From DATBLE01 sp963841405 (GTDB taxonomy: Bacteria; Actinomycetota; Thermoleophilia; Gaiellales; Gaiellaceae): DNA of 64,000 nucleotides. The position numbers and the translations under genes were made by a program. The notes under the pieces are model-generated. The model was not told where the DNA came from, searched no databases, and saw only the letters and a list, made by a program, of their open reading frames with translations. Positions 49,875 to 59,160 of this stretch are shown in pieces (position 1 is the stretch's first letter; each line of letters opens with the position of its first letter). The DNA lies in contig CAWJCM010000007.1 of assembly GCA_963841405.1 (NCBI GenBank), positions 310,001 through 374,000 of the forward strand, read 5' to 3'.

Positions 49875-50471
49875 TCATTGGCCCCACCGCTTCGCGAGGG
49901 CGTTCTCGAGCCCGAGCTGGTCGAGAGCGCGGCCGACGACGAAGTCGACGAGGTCTTCGACGGTCTCTGCGCCGTGGTAGAAGCCCGGCGCCAGGAACAG
50001 GATCGTCGCGCCCGCCTGCCGGAGCGTGAGCATGTTCTGCAGGTGGATGGCCGAGAGCGGGGTCTCGCGCGGCATCAGGACGAGCTTCCGCTCCTCCTTC
50101 AGCGCGACGGCGGCGGCTCGGTGGATCAGGTTCGACATCGCCCCCGAGGCGATCGTGCCGAGCGTGCCCATCGAGCACGGGCAGATCACGTAGGCGTCGA
50201 CCCTGGCCGAGCCGCTCGCGTACGGCGAGCGCCAGTCCTGCGGGTCGAACACCGTCACCTCGCCGTACGCGTGCTCCGTGAAGCGGGCGATCGTCTCGTC
50301 GCGGGAGAGGCGCGCGTCGCCGTGGAGCTCGGTCGCGATCACCTCGACCCCGGCCCCCGAGACGCAGACGCCGACCTCGCAGCCGCCCTCCGTCAAGGCT
50401 TCGAGGAGTCGGGCCGCGTAGGGAGCGCCGGACGCGCCGGTTACGCCGAGAAAGACGCGCACAGCAGACAA
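49875..50471 (-). CDS. ubiX: UbiX-family flavin prenyltransferase (MqnM-like)
   Basis: A 198-residue flavoprotein that makes the prenylated FMN cofactor of UbiD decarboxylases. G-V-T-G-A-S-G-A-P-Y-A (9-19) is the flavin site; C-P-C-S-M-G-T-L-G-T-I-A-S-G near 97-110 and L-M-P-R-E-T-P-L-S near 132-140 are family hallmarks. In futalosine-pathway organisms such UbiX/UbiD pairs take part in the later, decarboxylating step. The listed start is a TTG at 50471; a GTG at 50462 is an alternative closer to the conserved strand. Confidence 0.93.
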   Translation of the reverse strand: MSAVRVFLGVTGASGAPYAARLLEALTEGGCEVGVCVSGAGVEVIATELHGDARLSRDETIARFTEHAYGEVTVFDPQDWRSPYASGSARVDAYVICPCSMGTLGTIASGAMSNLIHRAAAVALKEERKLVLMPRETPLSAIHLQNMLTLRQAGATILFLAPGFYHGAETVEDLVDFVVGRALDQLGLENALAKRWGQ

Positions 50472-50520
50472 CAGTATCGGTGCCGGAGCGTGCTCAGGCC
50501 CCGATTCGGTCTCCCCGGCG

Positions 50521-51369
50521 TTACTTGCCGCCCTTCGACGCCTCGAGGAAGACGGCGAGCTTGCGGAGGTTGGCGTCGCCGAGCTGCGCGAAGGACGGCA
50601 TCGGCGAGCCCGGCGTCACCGAGCTTGGATCCTTCAGATGCTTGATCTGGGTCTCGATGCCGAGCCCCTTCGTCCCGATGTTGCTCAGATCGGGGGCGCC
50701 GAGGTTGGACGAGCCGGTGCCGAGGTACGTGTGGCACGTTAGGCAGCCCGCCTGTGTGAACAGGGTGGCGCCGGCCAGCGCGTCCCTGTTCCCCTCGAAG
50801 CCTTGCTTCTTCGCCCATTGCTGCGGGAGCGTGGCGAGCTCGCTGGCGAGCGCCTCCTTCGCCGTCGCGCCCTTGTAGGTCAGCGTTCCCATCGCGATCA
50901 CCGTCAGGATCGTGATCACCACCGCCACCGGTCGGCGGGACAGCCGGCGCTCCCGCCGCCGGTCCATGAACGGCAGCGCGAACATCAGCACCATGATGAT
51001 CGTCGGGATCCCGACCGTCCCGAGGATCACCGCATTCGGCCACTTGAAGATCCGCAGCAGGTAGAAGAGGAAGTAGAAGTACCAGTCGGGCCGCGGCACG
51101 AAGCTCGTCGTCCCCGGGTCAGCCGGGGCCGCGTACAGCGAACCGAGCCAGCCCGCCTCGGTGCCGGTGTGGTCGCCCGGGGTCGTCCACTTCCAGATGC
51201 ACGCGAGCCCGACGATCACGACCACCACGACGAGGCTCATCACCGTGTCGTGGAACATCGCGTAGGGGAAGAACGGCTTCCCACGCTTCTGGACGTCCCG
51301 CTTGTAGCGGGCGAACTCCTCGCGGCGCGCCTGCAGGGCGGCGGACGGCTTCAGCCCCGACATGCTCAC
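50521..51369 (-). CDS. qcrC: Menaquinol:cytochrome c reductase subunit: cytochrome b C-terminal part fused to cytochrome c
   Basis: A 282-residue protein. Membrane helices near residues 40-62, 105-120, 125-145 and 160-180 match subunit IV/the C-terminal part of cytochrome b, with the quinol-site P-D-W-Y-F-Y near 92-97 (usual PEWY). A C-terminal cytochrome c domain follows with one heme site, C-L-T-C-H near residue 217, and an axial Met candidate in P-M-P-S-F. This fusion is known from Bacillus-type menaquinol reductases. The start at 51369 is a GTG overlapping the qcrB stop. Confidence 0.9.
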   Translation of the reverse strand: MSMSGLKPSAALQARREEFARYKRDVQKRGKPFFPYAMFHDTVMSLVVVVVIVGLACIWKWTTPGDHTGTEAGWLGSLYAAPADPGTTSFVPRPDWYFYFLFYLLRIFKWPNAVILGTVGIPTIIMVLMFALPFMDRRRERRLSRRPVAVVITILTVIAMGTLTYKGATAKEALASELATLPQQWAKKQGFEGNRDALAGATLFTQAGCLTCHTYLGTGSSNLGAPDLSNIGTKGLGIETQIKHLKDPSSVTPGSPMPSFAQLGDANLRKLAVFLEASKGGK

Positions 51370-52154
51370 GGCGTCGGCCTCCCGCGGGTCGTGGGCGCGA
51401 CGAGCCCGGCGCGCGCCGGCGGCTCGGGCTCGGGCTCGACGTAGTCGGCCCCGGCTGCCTCCTTCGACCAGGGCGGCGATGAGACGCCGAGGCGGACGAC
51501 GAGGTACAGGTGGAGACCGATCAACGCGAAGATCAGGCCCGGCGCGACCAGCATGTGCAGGGAGTAGAAGCGCGACAGCGTGTCGCCTCCGATGTCGGGG
51601 CCGCCCTGGAGGATCTGAGCCATGATCCCGCCCACGAACGGGCCGTTCGCGGTGATGTTCATGCCCACGACCGTCGCCCAGTACGAGGTCTGGTCGAACG
51701 GCAGCAGGTACCCGGTGAAGCCCTCGAACATGCCGAGGATCAGGAGCAGGACGCCGATGATCCAGTTCAGCTCGCGCGGGTACTTGTAGGCGCCGTACAG
51801 GAAGACCCGGGCCATGTGGAAGAAGAGCAGGATGATGAAGACGCTCGCTCCCCAGCGGTGCATGCCGCGCACCAGCCAGCCGAAGGTGACGTCGTTCGTG
51901 ATGTGCTGGATCGACGAGTACGCGTGTTCGGGATCCGGTTTGTAGAACATCGCCAGGATCACGCCGGTGATCGCCTGGACGAGGAAGGCGGTCAGGGTGG
52001 CCGAGCCGAGCGTCTGCGCCCAGCCGGTGTCGCCCGGCACCTTGCGGAAGAGGAAGTACTTGGTCGCGCCGACGAGCCCCGACCGCTCCTCCAGCCAGTC
52101 GAGCGGGTAGAGGACGACCGCCTCCATCTGCTTGCGGCGCTCCGACTTGGGCAT
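51366..52154 (-). CDS. qcrB: Cytochrome b6-type subunit of the menaquinol reductase
   Basis: A 262-residue cytochrome b N-terminal half with four main membrane helices. Heme-ligand histidines lie in the second helix (M-H-R-W-G-A-S and F-F-H-M-A-R) and fourth helix (Y-S-L-H-M-L and G-L-H-L-Y); G-Y-L-L-P-F-D-Q near 147-154 is the conserved Qo-region segment. An early cysteine for a covalent heme c, as in Bacillus or cyanobacterial b6, is not seen. A proline/glutamate-rich tail follows. The split-b organisation matches qcrC next door. Confidence 0.92.
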   Translation of the reverse strand: MPKSERRKQMEAVVLYPLDWLEERSGLVGATKYFLFRKVPGDTGWAQTLGSATLTAFLVQAITGVILAMFYKPDPEHAYSSIQHITNDVTFGWLVRGMHRWGASVFIILLFFHMARVFLYGAYKYPRELNWIIGVLLLILGMFEGFTGYLLPFDQTSYWATVVGMNITANGPFVGGIMAQILQGGPDIGGDTLSRFYSLHMLVAPGLIFALIGLHLYLVVRLGVSSPPWSKEAAGADYVEPEPEPPARAGLVAPTTRGRPTP

Positions 52155-52190
52155 CTAGCCGGCCGAATGTATTGCTGGAAGGGCCTATCC

Positions 52191-53144
52191 TCATGTGCGG
52201 ATCTCCGGGACCGGCCAGAGCCAGAACTCGGGCCCGTCGACGTGCTGACCCGGGAACTGCAGCCGCGTCTTCTTGATCTTCGCGTCCTTGCCCGTGCCCT
52301 CGACCTTGGCGACGCTGTAGGCGCTGCCCAGGACGAGGCGGCCCTGGACGATCGAGTACGTGTACCGGTCGAGGGCGCGAACCGGCGGACCGGCGGTGCG
52401 GTTGCCCTCGGTGTCGTACTGGCCGCCGTGACACGGGCAGCCGAACCCGGCCGGCTGCACCGGCGTCTTGATCAGCAGGACGTTTCCGGCCTTGTCGGTG
52501 ACCTGCTTGGACTGGCTCTCGTCAACCGGGCCGTTCGGCTGTACCGGGCAGCCGAGGTGCGCGCAGTGGTTGGAGAGGATCGTGAAGCTGGGCAGCTTGT
52601 CCAGGAACCCGTTGTTGCGGATGTAGGCCGTGCGCCGCGAGACCTCGCCTGCGTCCGGATCCGAGACGAACGTGGTGATGATGAACTTGTCGAGCGGGAA
52701 GCTGTCGATCGGGCCCAGGTCGATCTTGTGGAAGCTCGAGCCCTCGAAGCCGGACGCCGCGAGCAGCCCGAGCGGCGGAATGGTCACGACCGCGCCGATC
52801 AGGGCGCCGAGGCCGAGCGTCGCGCCCTCGAGGAAGCGGTCGCGCGGATAGCGCTCACCCTCCGCAATCGCAGCGGAGGTCGCAGCCGACACCGACGCGC
52901 CGACTTCCTTCCCGGGCGGAGGGGGCGGCTCCGGCTCGCCGTCCGCCGACCGGCCCGACACGTCGCGGATCCAGACGCCGCCGAAGGCGAACGCGATCAC
53001 GGCGCCGATTCCGACCGCGATCCAGTTACTGATGATCAGCCCGACGAGGACGATCACGAGTCCGATCGCGAACGCGACCGGGAGCAGGGAAGGCCCTGGA
53101 ACGTGTGACCTGTCGCCGCCCTGCCCGGGCTCCACCTTCGACAC
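52191..53144 (-). CDS. qcrA: Rieske iron-sulfur subunit of the menaquinol reductase
   Basis: A 317-residue Rieske protein. The cluster ligands are C-A-H-L-G-C (about residues 194-199) and C-P-C-H-G-G (about 234-239). Two hydrophobic N-terminal segments (about 20-58) resemble the multi-helix anchors of actinobacterial QcrA, and a third hydrophobic stretch lies near 105-130. A Gly/Pro/Glu linker sits between them. It is first of the three bc-complex genes (A, B, C order in transcription). Confidence 0.93.
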   Translation of the reverse strand: MSKVEPGQGGDRSHVPGPSLLPVAFAIGLVIVLVGLIISNWIAVGIGAVIAFAFGGVWIRDVSGRSADGEPEPPPPPGKEVGASVSAATSAAIAEGERYPRDRFLEGATLGLGALIGAVVTIPPLGLLAASGFEGSSFHKIDLGPIDSFPLDKFIITTFVSDPDAGEVSRRTAYIRNNGFLDKLPSFTILSNHCAHLGCPVQPNGPVDESQSKQVTDKAGNVLLIKTPVQPAGFGCPCHGGQYDTEGNRTAGPPVRALDRYTYSIVQGRLVLGSAYSVAKVEGTGKDAKIKKTRLQFPGQHVDGPEFWLWPVPEIRT

Positions 53145-53257
53145 TCCTTCCTCGCTTACCGAGCGGGATCAAACCGCCGCCCGCCCACCATGTCAACGAC
53201 GTGCCACTTGCCACACGCCGGCGCGGTGGCGTGGCAACTATGACGGATCCGTCGGTC

Positions 53258-54711
53258 TCAGGCGGGAAGGTCGGGCAGCCCGTATTCGTGCCAGCGCCGC
53301 GCGACCAGATCCTTCACCTCGTCGCTCATCTCGATCTCGGGCGGCCACTCCCGCGCGCCCTCCTCCGGCAGCTTGTGCGTGGCGTCGATCCCGAGCTTGC
53401 CGCCGACGAACTGTGTCCCCGGCGCGTGGTCCAGATGGTCGAGCGGCCCCTCGGAGAGCAGGACGTCCCGCTTCGGGTCGACGTTCGCGGTCACGCGGAA
53501 GAACACCTCGTCGTAGTCGTGGACGTCCACCCAGTCGTCGACCACGACCACGCACTTGGTCAGGCTGAGCATCCCGAGCCCCCACACCGCGTGCATGATC
53601 TTCTGCGCCTGGCCGGGGAAGGTCTTGCGGATCGAGACGATCGCGCAGTTGTGGAACGCGCCGGCGACGGGCAGGTCGTAGTCGACGATCTCCGGAACCG
53701 ACATGCGCACCGCCGGCAGGAAGATCCGCTCGGTCGCCTTGCCGAGCCACGCGTCCTCTGCGGGAGGCTTGCCGACGACGATCGAGGCGTAGATCGCGTC
53801 GCGCCGCATCGTCATCGCCGTGACGTGGAAGACGGGGAAGGGCTCCGGCGGCGTAGTAGTAGCCGGTGTGGTCGCCGAACGGGCCCTTCGATCCCCTCGT
53901 CGCCGGCCTCGACGTAGCCCTCGAGCACGATCTCCGCGTCGGCAGGGACCTCGAGGTCGACCGTCTTGCGCCTTGACCAGCCCGACCGCGTCGCCGCGCA
54001 GGAACCCGGCGAGCATCAGCTCGTCGATGTGCTTCGGCAGCGGGGCGGACGCACTGTATAGCTCGTGATCGGGTCGAGGCCGAGCGCGACCGCGACCTCG
54101 AGCCGCCCGTCGGTCGCCAGGTAGTCCATCCGCCCGTCCTTGTGGATCTGCCAGTGCATGAAGGTCGAGCGACGGTCGATCTTCTGCATCCGGTACATGC
54201 CGACGTTCCGCGTGCCGGTCTTCGGATCGCGCGTGATCACCGCCGGCAGCGTCACGAACGCGCCGGCGTCGCCGGGCCAGCAGGTCTGGATCGGAAGGAG
54301 GTCGAGGTTCACGTCGTCGCCGGTCAGCACGATCTCCTGGCAGGGGCCGTTGCGGACGGACTTCGGCCGCGAGTCGGCGATCGACTTCAGCTTCGCGAGT
54401 CCCTTGACCTTCTCCACCAGGCCCTGCGGCGGCTGCATCTCGAGGATGTCGCCGAGCTTGCTGCCGACGTCGTCGAGCCGCTCGACCCCGAAGGCCAGGC
54501 ACATGCGCCGCTCGGTGCCGAACTGGTTGATCAGGAGCGGATGGTCCGATCCCTTGGGACGCTCGAAGAGCAGCGCCGGCCCGCGGGCCTTCACCGTCCG
54601 GTCGACGATCTCCGTGACCTCCAGGTACGGGTCGACCTCGACCGCGACGCGAACGAGCTCGCCCTCGCGCTCGAGCAGGGCGATCCATTCGCGCAGGTCG
54701 CGGAGAGCCAT
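53258..54711 (-). pseudogene. ubiD: UbiD-family decarboxylase (MqnL-like), interrupted by four small indels
   Basis: Reading through the shifts gives a protein of about 482 residues, the normal UbiD length: N-terminus A-L-R-D-L-R-E-W-I-A-L-L-E, prenyl-FMN/metal region with P-I-Q-T-C-W-P-G-D-A-G and M-Y-R-M-Q, then a C-terminal part containing V-S-I-R-K-T-F-P-G-Q-A and D-D-W-V-D-V-H-D. The frame breaks at about 54050-54060 (net +2), 53973 (+1 C), 53889 (+1 C) and 53848 (+1 G). Between the breaks no stop or substitution interferes and expected motifs continue. This suggests consensus errors in a functional gene rather than decay. With UbiX it would decarboxylate a menaquinone intermediate. Confidence 0.85.
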
Positions 54712-54780
54712 CGGGTATGGAGTCTACGAGTGTGACCTCCAGTCGGTCCGTCCAGGACGGATCCGACGAAATTGACGAGC

Positions 54781-57208
54781 TCAGTCCCGATCGGCTAGGA
54801 CGTACTCGACGACTTCGGCGAGCCTGAGCGCGCGGCCGGCCGCGCGCGCAGCGTCGAACTCGGGACCGGCGAGCGCGAGCACCGGCGCCGCGTAGTCCTC
54901 GCGCTCGTGCTCCCACTGGCCGATAGGGCCGCGTGCCTCCTCCGCCTCGATCGCACCCCAGAGCCGGCCCGCCCGCTCGACGCGGCCTCCCGCCGCCGCG
55001 AACCGGGCGAGCAGACCGAGCGCGTACACGGTGAATTGACGGTCGCCCACCTGCCGGGCCAGCCCGAGGGCCTCGCCCGCCCGCTTCTCCGCGACGTCCG
55101 TCCGGCCGAGCTCGTGCGAGAGGTCCGCGACGTCGAGGACGACGTTCGTCTGCAACCAGGTGGAGCCGACCTGCTCGCAGAGCACCGCGCTCTCCTCGAA
55201 CAGCTCGAGGGCGCGCTCGCGCTCTCCCTGGTTCGCGCTCGACCCAGCCGAGCTTTCCGATCGCGTCGGCTTCCAGCTTCGGGTTGGGATTCGTCCGGCA
55301 CATCGCGAGACTCGACTCGAGCAGCTGCCGGGCCTGCGCGAAGTCCTCGGCGAGCAGCGCGCTCACGGCCAGCCCGGTGGAGGCCGACCGCGACCGCGCG
55401 TTCGTCGCCGATCCGCTCGAACTCGTCCAGGCTCTCTCGCATCACCCGGCCGCCGCCCTCGAAGTCGCCTGCGATCCACAGCGACTCCCCGTACACCCGC
55501 AGCGCACGGGCGCGCAGAACGGGAGGCACGCCACCCGCCCGCTCGAGCAGCGCGCCGAAGCGGCGAACGCCCTCGAAGGCGTCGTTCGTCACCCAGAACT
55601 GCTCCAGGCTGATCGCGAGGCGAAAGGCGAGCTCGAGTCCTGATCGAATGCCCAGTCGATCGCCTGCCGGAAGTTGTCCTGCTCGGGACGGACGAGCTCA
55701 GCGCGCTCCCGCCCTTCGCTCTCGGCGGACAGGCCCGCGGCCTCGCCGAGCGCAAGGAGGTGCTCGGCGTGGCGGCGGCGGAGGTCGTCGGCCTCGCCGG
55801 AGGCGGCGAGCCGCTCCTCCGCGTACTCGCGGATCGTCTCCAGCATCCAGAACCGCTCCCCCGTATGCCGGAGGAGGCTCTTCTCGACGAGCGACTGGAT
55901 GGTGTCGAGGTCGGCTTCGCAGACCGCCTCCGCCAGCCTCGAGCGTGCAGCCACCCGCGAACACCCCGAGCCGCGCGAACAGCCGCTGCTCCCCGGGCGT
56001 GAGCAGTTCGTGCGACCACTCGATCGTCGCGCGCAGGCTCACCTGCCGCGGGTCGGCATCCCGCCCGCCCTTGAAGAGGTCGAGCCGCTGGCCGAGGCGC
56101 TCAAGGATCTGCGCGGGCGAGAGCGACCGGGTGCGGGCGGCGGCGAGCTCGAGCGCGAGCGGCATGTCGTCGAGCCGGCGGCAGAGCTCCTCGACGGCGG
56201 GGTCGGCGGTCAGTCCGGACCGCTCGCAGAAGAGCGCGACGGCGTCGGAGTCGGCGAGCGGCAGCACTGGTACTCGACCTCGCCCGGCACGCGCAGCAGC
56301 TCCCGCGAGGTCACCAGTACCCGCAGGTTCGGACACGCCTCGACGAGGTCGGCGACCTCGGACGCTGCGTCCACCACCTGCTCCAGGTTGTCGAGCAGGA
56401 GCAGGAGGTCCCGGTCGCCGATGTGCCCGGCCGGCGGATCGTGCGCACCGAGCGTCTGCCCGATCGCCGGGACGACCAGCTCCGGGTCGCGGATCGTCGC
56501 CAGGCCGACCCAGAACACGCCGTTGCGAAAACGTCCGACGAGCTCCGAGGCCGCCTCGATCGCGAGGCGCGTCTTGCCCGATCCCCCCGGGCCGGCGAGG
56601 GTGAGCAGCCGGGCGCCGTCTGCGAGGAGCGCCACGACCTCGTCGCGCTCGCGCTCGCGTCCGACGAACGAGCTCGCCGGCCGCGGCAGGTTCGTGTTCG
56701 AGATCGTCCGGAGCGGGGGGAAGGTCTCGTCGCCCAGCTGGAAGAGCCAGACCGGCTCCGGGAAGTCCTTCACGCGGTGCTCGCCCAGGTCGATGAGCGG
56801 CGCCTCGACCTCCTCCGCGGTCGGCTTCGTGAGCACGACCTGACCGCCGTGGCCGGCCGCCGCGACGCGGGCGCCGAGGTGGACGTCCTCGCCGACGTAC
56901 CCCTCGTCGATCCGATCGGGCCGACCCGTGTGCAGCCCCATCCGCACGCGGATCGGCCCGTCCGCGAGCGCCGCCTGCATCGCGGCGGCCGCCGCGACGG
57001 CCTCGCCGGGGTCCGCGAACGCGACGAAGAAGGCGTCTCCCTGCGTGTCGACCTCGACCCCGCCGCGCGCGGCGAACGCCTCCCTCAGCACACGCCGATG
57101 CTGGACCAGCGCCTCCGCGTAGCGATCGCCGAGCTCGCGGAGCAGCCGCGTCGAGCCCTCGATGTCGGTGAAGAGCAGCGTGACGGTCCCGGAGGGAAGC
57201 CTCTGCAC
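54781..57208 (-). pseudogene. Class III adenylyl cyclase-domain/NB-ARC-type ATPase regulator, five 1-nt indels
   Basis: The reconstructed protein has about 808 residues. The N-terminus is a class III cyclase homology domain (L-L-F-T-D15-I-E-G-S-T and D-T-Q-G-D-A-F-F), followed by a P-loop ATPase (A-G-P-G-G-S-G-K-T and L-L-L-L-D-N-L-E-Q-V), then winged-helix and TPR-like repeats. Breaks occur near 56268 (-1), 55942 (+1), 55636 (-1), 55387 (+1) and 55244 (+1), each restoring a sensible sequence; the total length change returns to frame. This is common among actinobacterial signal-transduction ATPases. The stretch 53.8-56.3 kb is therefore suspect in sequence quality. No LuxR helix-turn-helix is seen at the C-terminus. 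Confidence 0.8.
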
Positions 57209-57250
57209 GGCGACATCATGCGCCAGCGCAGGACGATAAGCCGTCCCTCC

Positions 57251-57379
57251 CTAGTGCTTGCGCAGCCTGCGCGAGAGCGTCCCGAGCCCGATCACGCCGA
57301 GGAAGATCAGCCCGACGATCAGCATCCCGGTGATGACGTCACGGCCTTCCGAGGCGGCGTCGGCGAGGAGCGCGAGCAC
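57251..57379 (-). CDS. Possible small single-helix membrane protein
   Basis: A 42-residue frame from GTG to TAG. After an acidic N-terminal part it has one hydrophobic helix (M-L-I-V-G-L-I-F-L-G-V-I-G-L-G) and a basic tail (S-R-R-L-R-K-H), the right order for a small membrane protein. It lies 9 nt after the stop of the 166-residue gene on the same strand. No ribosome site is evident and the family is unknown. Confidence 0.4.
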   Translation of the reverse strand: MLALLADAASEGRDVITGMLIVGLIFLGVIGLGTLSRRLRKH

Positions 57380-57388
57380 GGCGCGAGT

Positions 57389-57889
57389 CTAGCCCATGCA
57401 CTCGGCGTGCAGGGAGAGGGCGCGGTCGAGCGCGTCGGCGGCGAACGTCTCGCGCACGAGCCCGGCGAGAGCAACCGGCTCGCGGCTCCCCCGGAGCGGC
57501 CCGCGGCCGAGGAGAGCCGCGGTCGCGGCCCAGGCCTCGCCGTCGCCCGGGCCTGCATCCGCGCGGAGCTGCGCGCACAGCGAGATCAGCGCAGCCAGGT
57601 CGGCGACAGCGTCGACGTTCTCCTGCGCGGCGACGCGGACGAGCCCGTGGGCGTAGAGATAGTCGCCGAGCAGGAGGGCGTTGTGCCCGTCGGCGGCGAA
57701 GAGGCGCGGCCGCCCGTAGTGGAGCAGGTACCCCTCGTAGATCGTCTCCAGGCCGACGGCGTAGCGCTCCTCGGCGAGCAGGGGCGAGAAGACGGCCACG
57801 AGCTGCCGCTCGTGGCTGGGAAGAAGCGCCTCGGCCCAGAGAGCGCTCTCTCGCTCAGCCTCCGCCGCGATCGTCTCCCAGACGTCCAT
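57389..57889 (-). CDS. Unknown 166-residue protein with a prenyl-synthase-like segment
   Basis: A helical, Ala/Leu/Glu-rich soluble protein. The segment A-L-L-L-G-D-Y-L-Y-A-H-G-L-V (71-84) followed by V-D-A-V-A-D-L-A-A-L-I resembles the region around A-T-G-D-Y-L-F-A-R-A of the polyprenyl synthase at 48249-49169, but neither DDxxD motif is present. It could be a regulatory or non-catalytic relative, like the small subunit of two-component heptaprenyl synthases; the evidence is one segment only. It starts 2 nt before the hemL stop region on the same strand and may be co-transcribed with hemL and hemB. Confidence 0.6.
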   Translation of the reverse strand: MDVWETIAAEAERESALWAEALLPSHERQLVAVFSPLLAEERYAVGLETIYEGYLLHYGRPRLFAADGHNALLLGDYLYAHGLVRVAAQENVDAVADLAALISLCAQLRADAGPGDGEAWAATAALLGRGPLRGSREPVALAGLVRETFAADALDRALSLHAECMG

Positions 57890-57891
57890 GA

Positions 57892-59160
57892 CTAGCGCGC
57901 AGCTTCGAAGAAGGCGCGCGCTCCTTCGACCGTCCTCTCGATCTCCGCGTCGCCGTGCGCCGTCGAGACGAACAGCGCCTCGAACTGCGACGGCGCGACG
58001 TAGACGCCCCGGGCCAGCAGGTGGCGAAAGAGCGCACCGTACCGCTGGGTGTCACAGGCCTGCGCCTCGTCGAACCGTGTCACCGGCGTGTCGGCCATGA
58101 ACAGGGTGAGCATCGCGCCGACCCGCTGAACGCGGCCGAAGGTCGCGAGCCCTTCCTCGAGTTGCGCGCCCGTCGCCTCCAGCTGCTCGTACACGGACCC
58201 GTCGCGGAGGCGGCGCAGCACCGACAGCCCGGCCGCGATCGCCAGTGGGTTCCCCGACAGCGTGCCGGCCTGGTAGACGGAGCCGGCCGGAGCGAGCTGC
58301 TCCATCACGTCGGCGCGGCCGCCGAACGCCGCCAGCGGCAGCCCGCCGCCGACGATCTTGCCGAGGATGGTCAGATCCGGCGTCACGCCGTACCGCTCCT
58401 GCGCGCCGCCGCGGGCGACGCGGAAACCGGTGATCACCTCGTCGAAGACGAGCAGAGCGCCGGAGGCGTGGCAGAGGTCGCGGAGCGTCTCAAGGAAGCC
58501 GGGTGCCGGCGGGACGACGCCCATGTTCCCGGCCACCGGCTCGACGACGATGCAGGCAAGCCCCTCGCCCCACTGCGCGACAGCCGCCGCGGCCGCGTCG
58601 ACGTCGTTGTAGGGGCAGACGATCGTGTCGGCCGCCGCGCCGGTGGGCACGCCCGGCGAACCGGGGATGCCGAGCGTGGCGACCCCGGACCCTGCGCTCG
58701 CCAGCAGCGCGTCGGCGTGGCCGTGGTAGCAGCCGGAGAACTTGATCACGCGGTCCCTGTGCGTTGCGGCTCTGGCGAGCCGCAACGCAGACATCGCGGC
58801 TTCGGTTCCGGACGATACGAGCCGCACCATCTCCACCGACGGGACGGCGTCGACGATCTCCGCGGCCAAGTCCACCTCTGCCTCGGTCGGCGCGCCGAAC
58901 GACGTCCCTCGCTCGGCGGCCCCGACCACCGCCGCCAGCGTCTCGGGATCGGCGTGCCCGAAGATCAGCGGCCCCCACGACATCACCCAGTCGACGTAGC
59001 GGCGGCCGTCGACGTCCTCGATCTCCGCCCCCTCGCCGCGGGCCATGAACACCGGCTCGTCCAGGCCGACTGCGCGCATCGCGCGCACGGGCGAGTTGAC
59101 GCCGCCGGGGATCAGCTCGAGCGCGCGCCGGTACAGCTCGGAGCGCGTTCCTACAGCCAA
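57892..59160 (-). CDS. hemL: Glutamate-1-semialdehyde 2,1-aminomutase
   Basis: A 422-residue PLP enzyme converting glutamate-1-semialdehyde to 5-aminolevulinate in C5-pathway heme synthesis. I-P-G-G-V-N-S-P-V-R-A (17-27) is the GSAM signature; V-F-D-E-V-I-T-G-F-R near 238-247 and K268 in L-G-K-I-V-G-G-G-L-P form the PLP site. The start is a TTG at 59160, overlapping the hemB stop by 10 bp. Its presence shows use of the C5 rather than the Shemin route. Confidence 0.95.
   Translation of the reverse strand: MAVGTRSELYRRALELIPGGVNSPVRAMRAVGLDEPVFMARGEGAEIEDVDGRRYVDWVMSWGPLIFGHADPETLAAVVGAAERGTSFGAPTEAEVDLAAEIVDAVPSVEMVRLVSSGTEAAMSALRLARAATHRDRVIKFSGCYHGHADALLASAGSGVATLGIPGSPGVPTGAAADTIVCPYNDVDAAAAAVAQWGEGLACIVVEPVAGNMGVVPPAPGFLETLRDLCHASGALLVFDEVITGFRVARGGAQERYGVTPDLTILGKIVGGGLPLAAFGGRADVMEQLAPAGSVYQAGTLSGNPLAIAAGLSVLRRLRDGSVYEQLEATGAQLEEGLATFGRVQRVGAMLTLFMADTPVTRFDEAQACDTQRYGALFRHLLARGVYVAPSQFEALFVSTAHGDAEIERTVEGARAFFEAAR

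Noticed and set aside
53258..57208. Treating ubiD and the cyclase-ATPase gene as truly decayed genes
   Set aside because: Frame breaks are clustered and compensating, with no internal stops in the corrected frames; sequence error is more likely.
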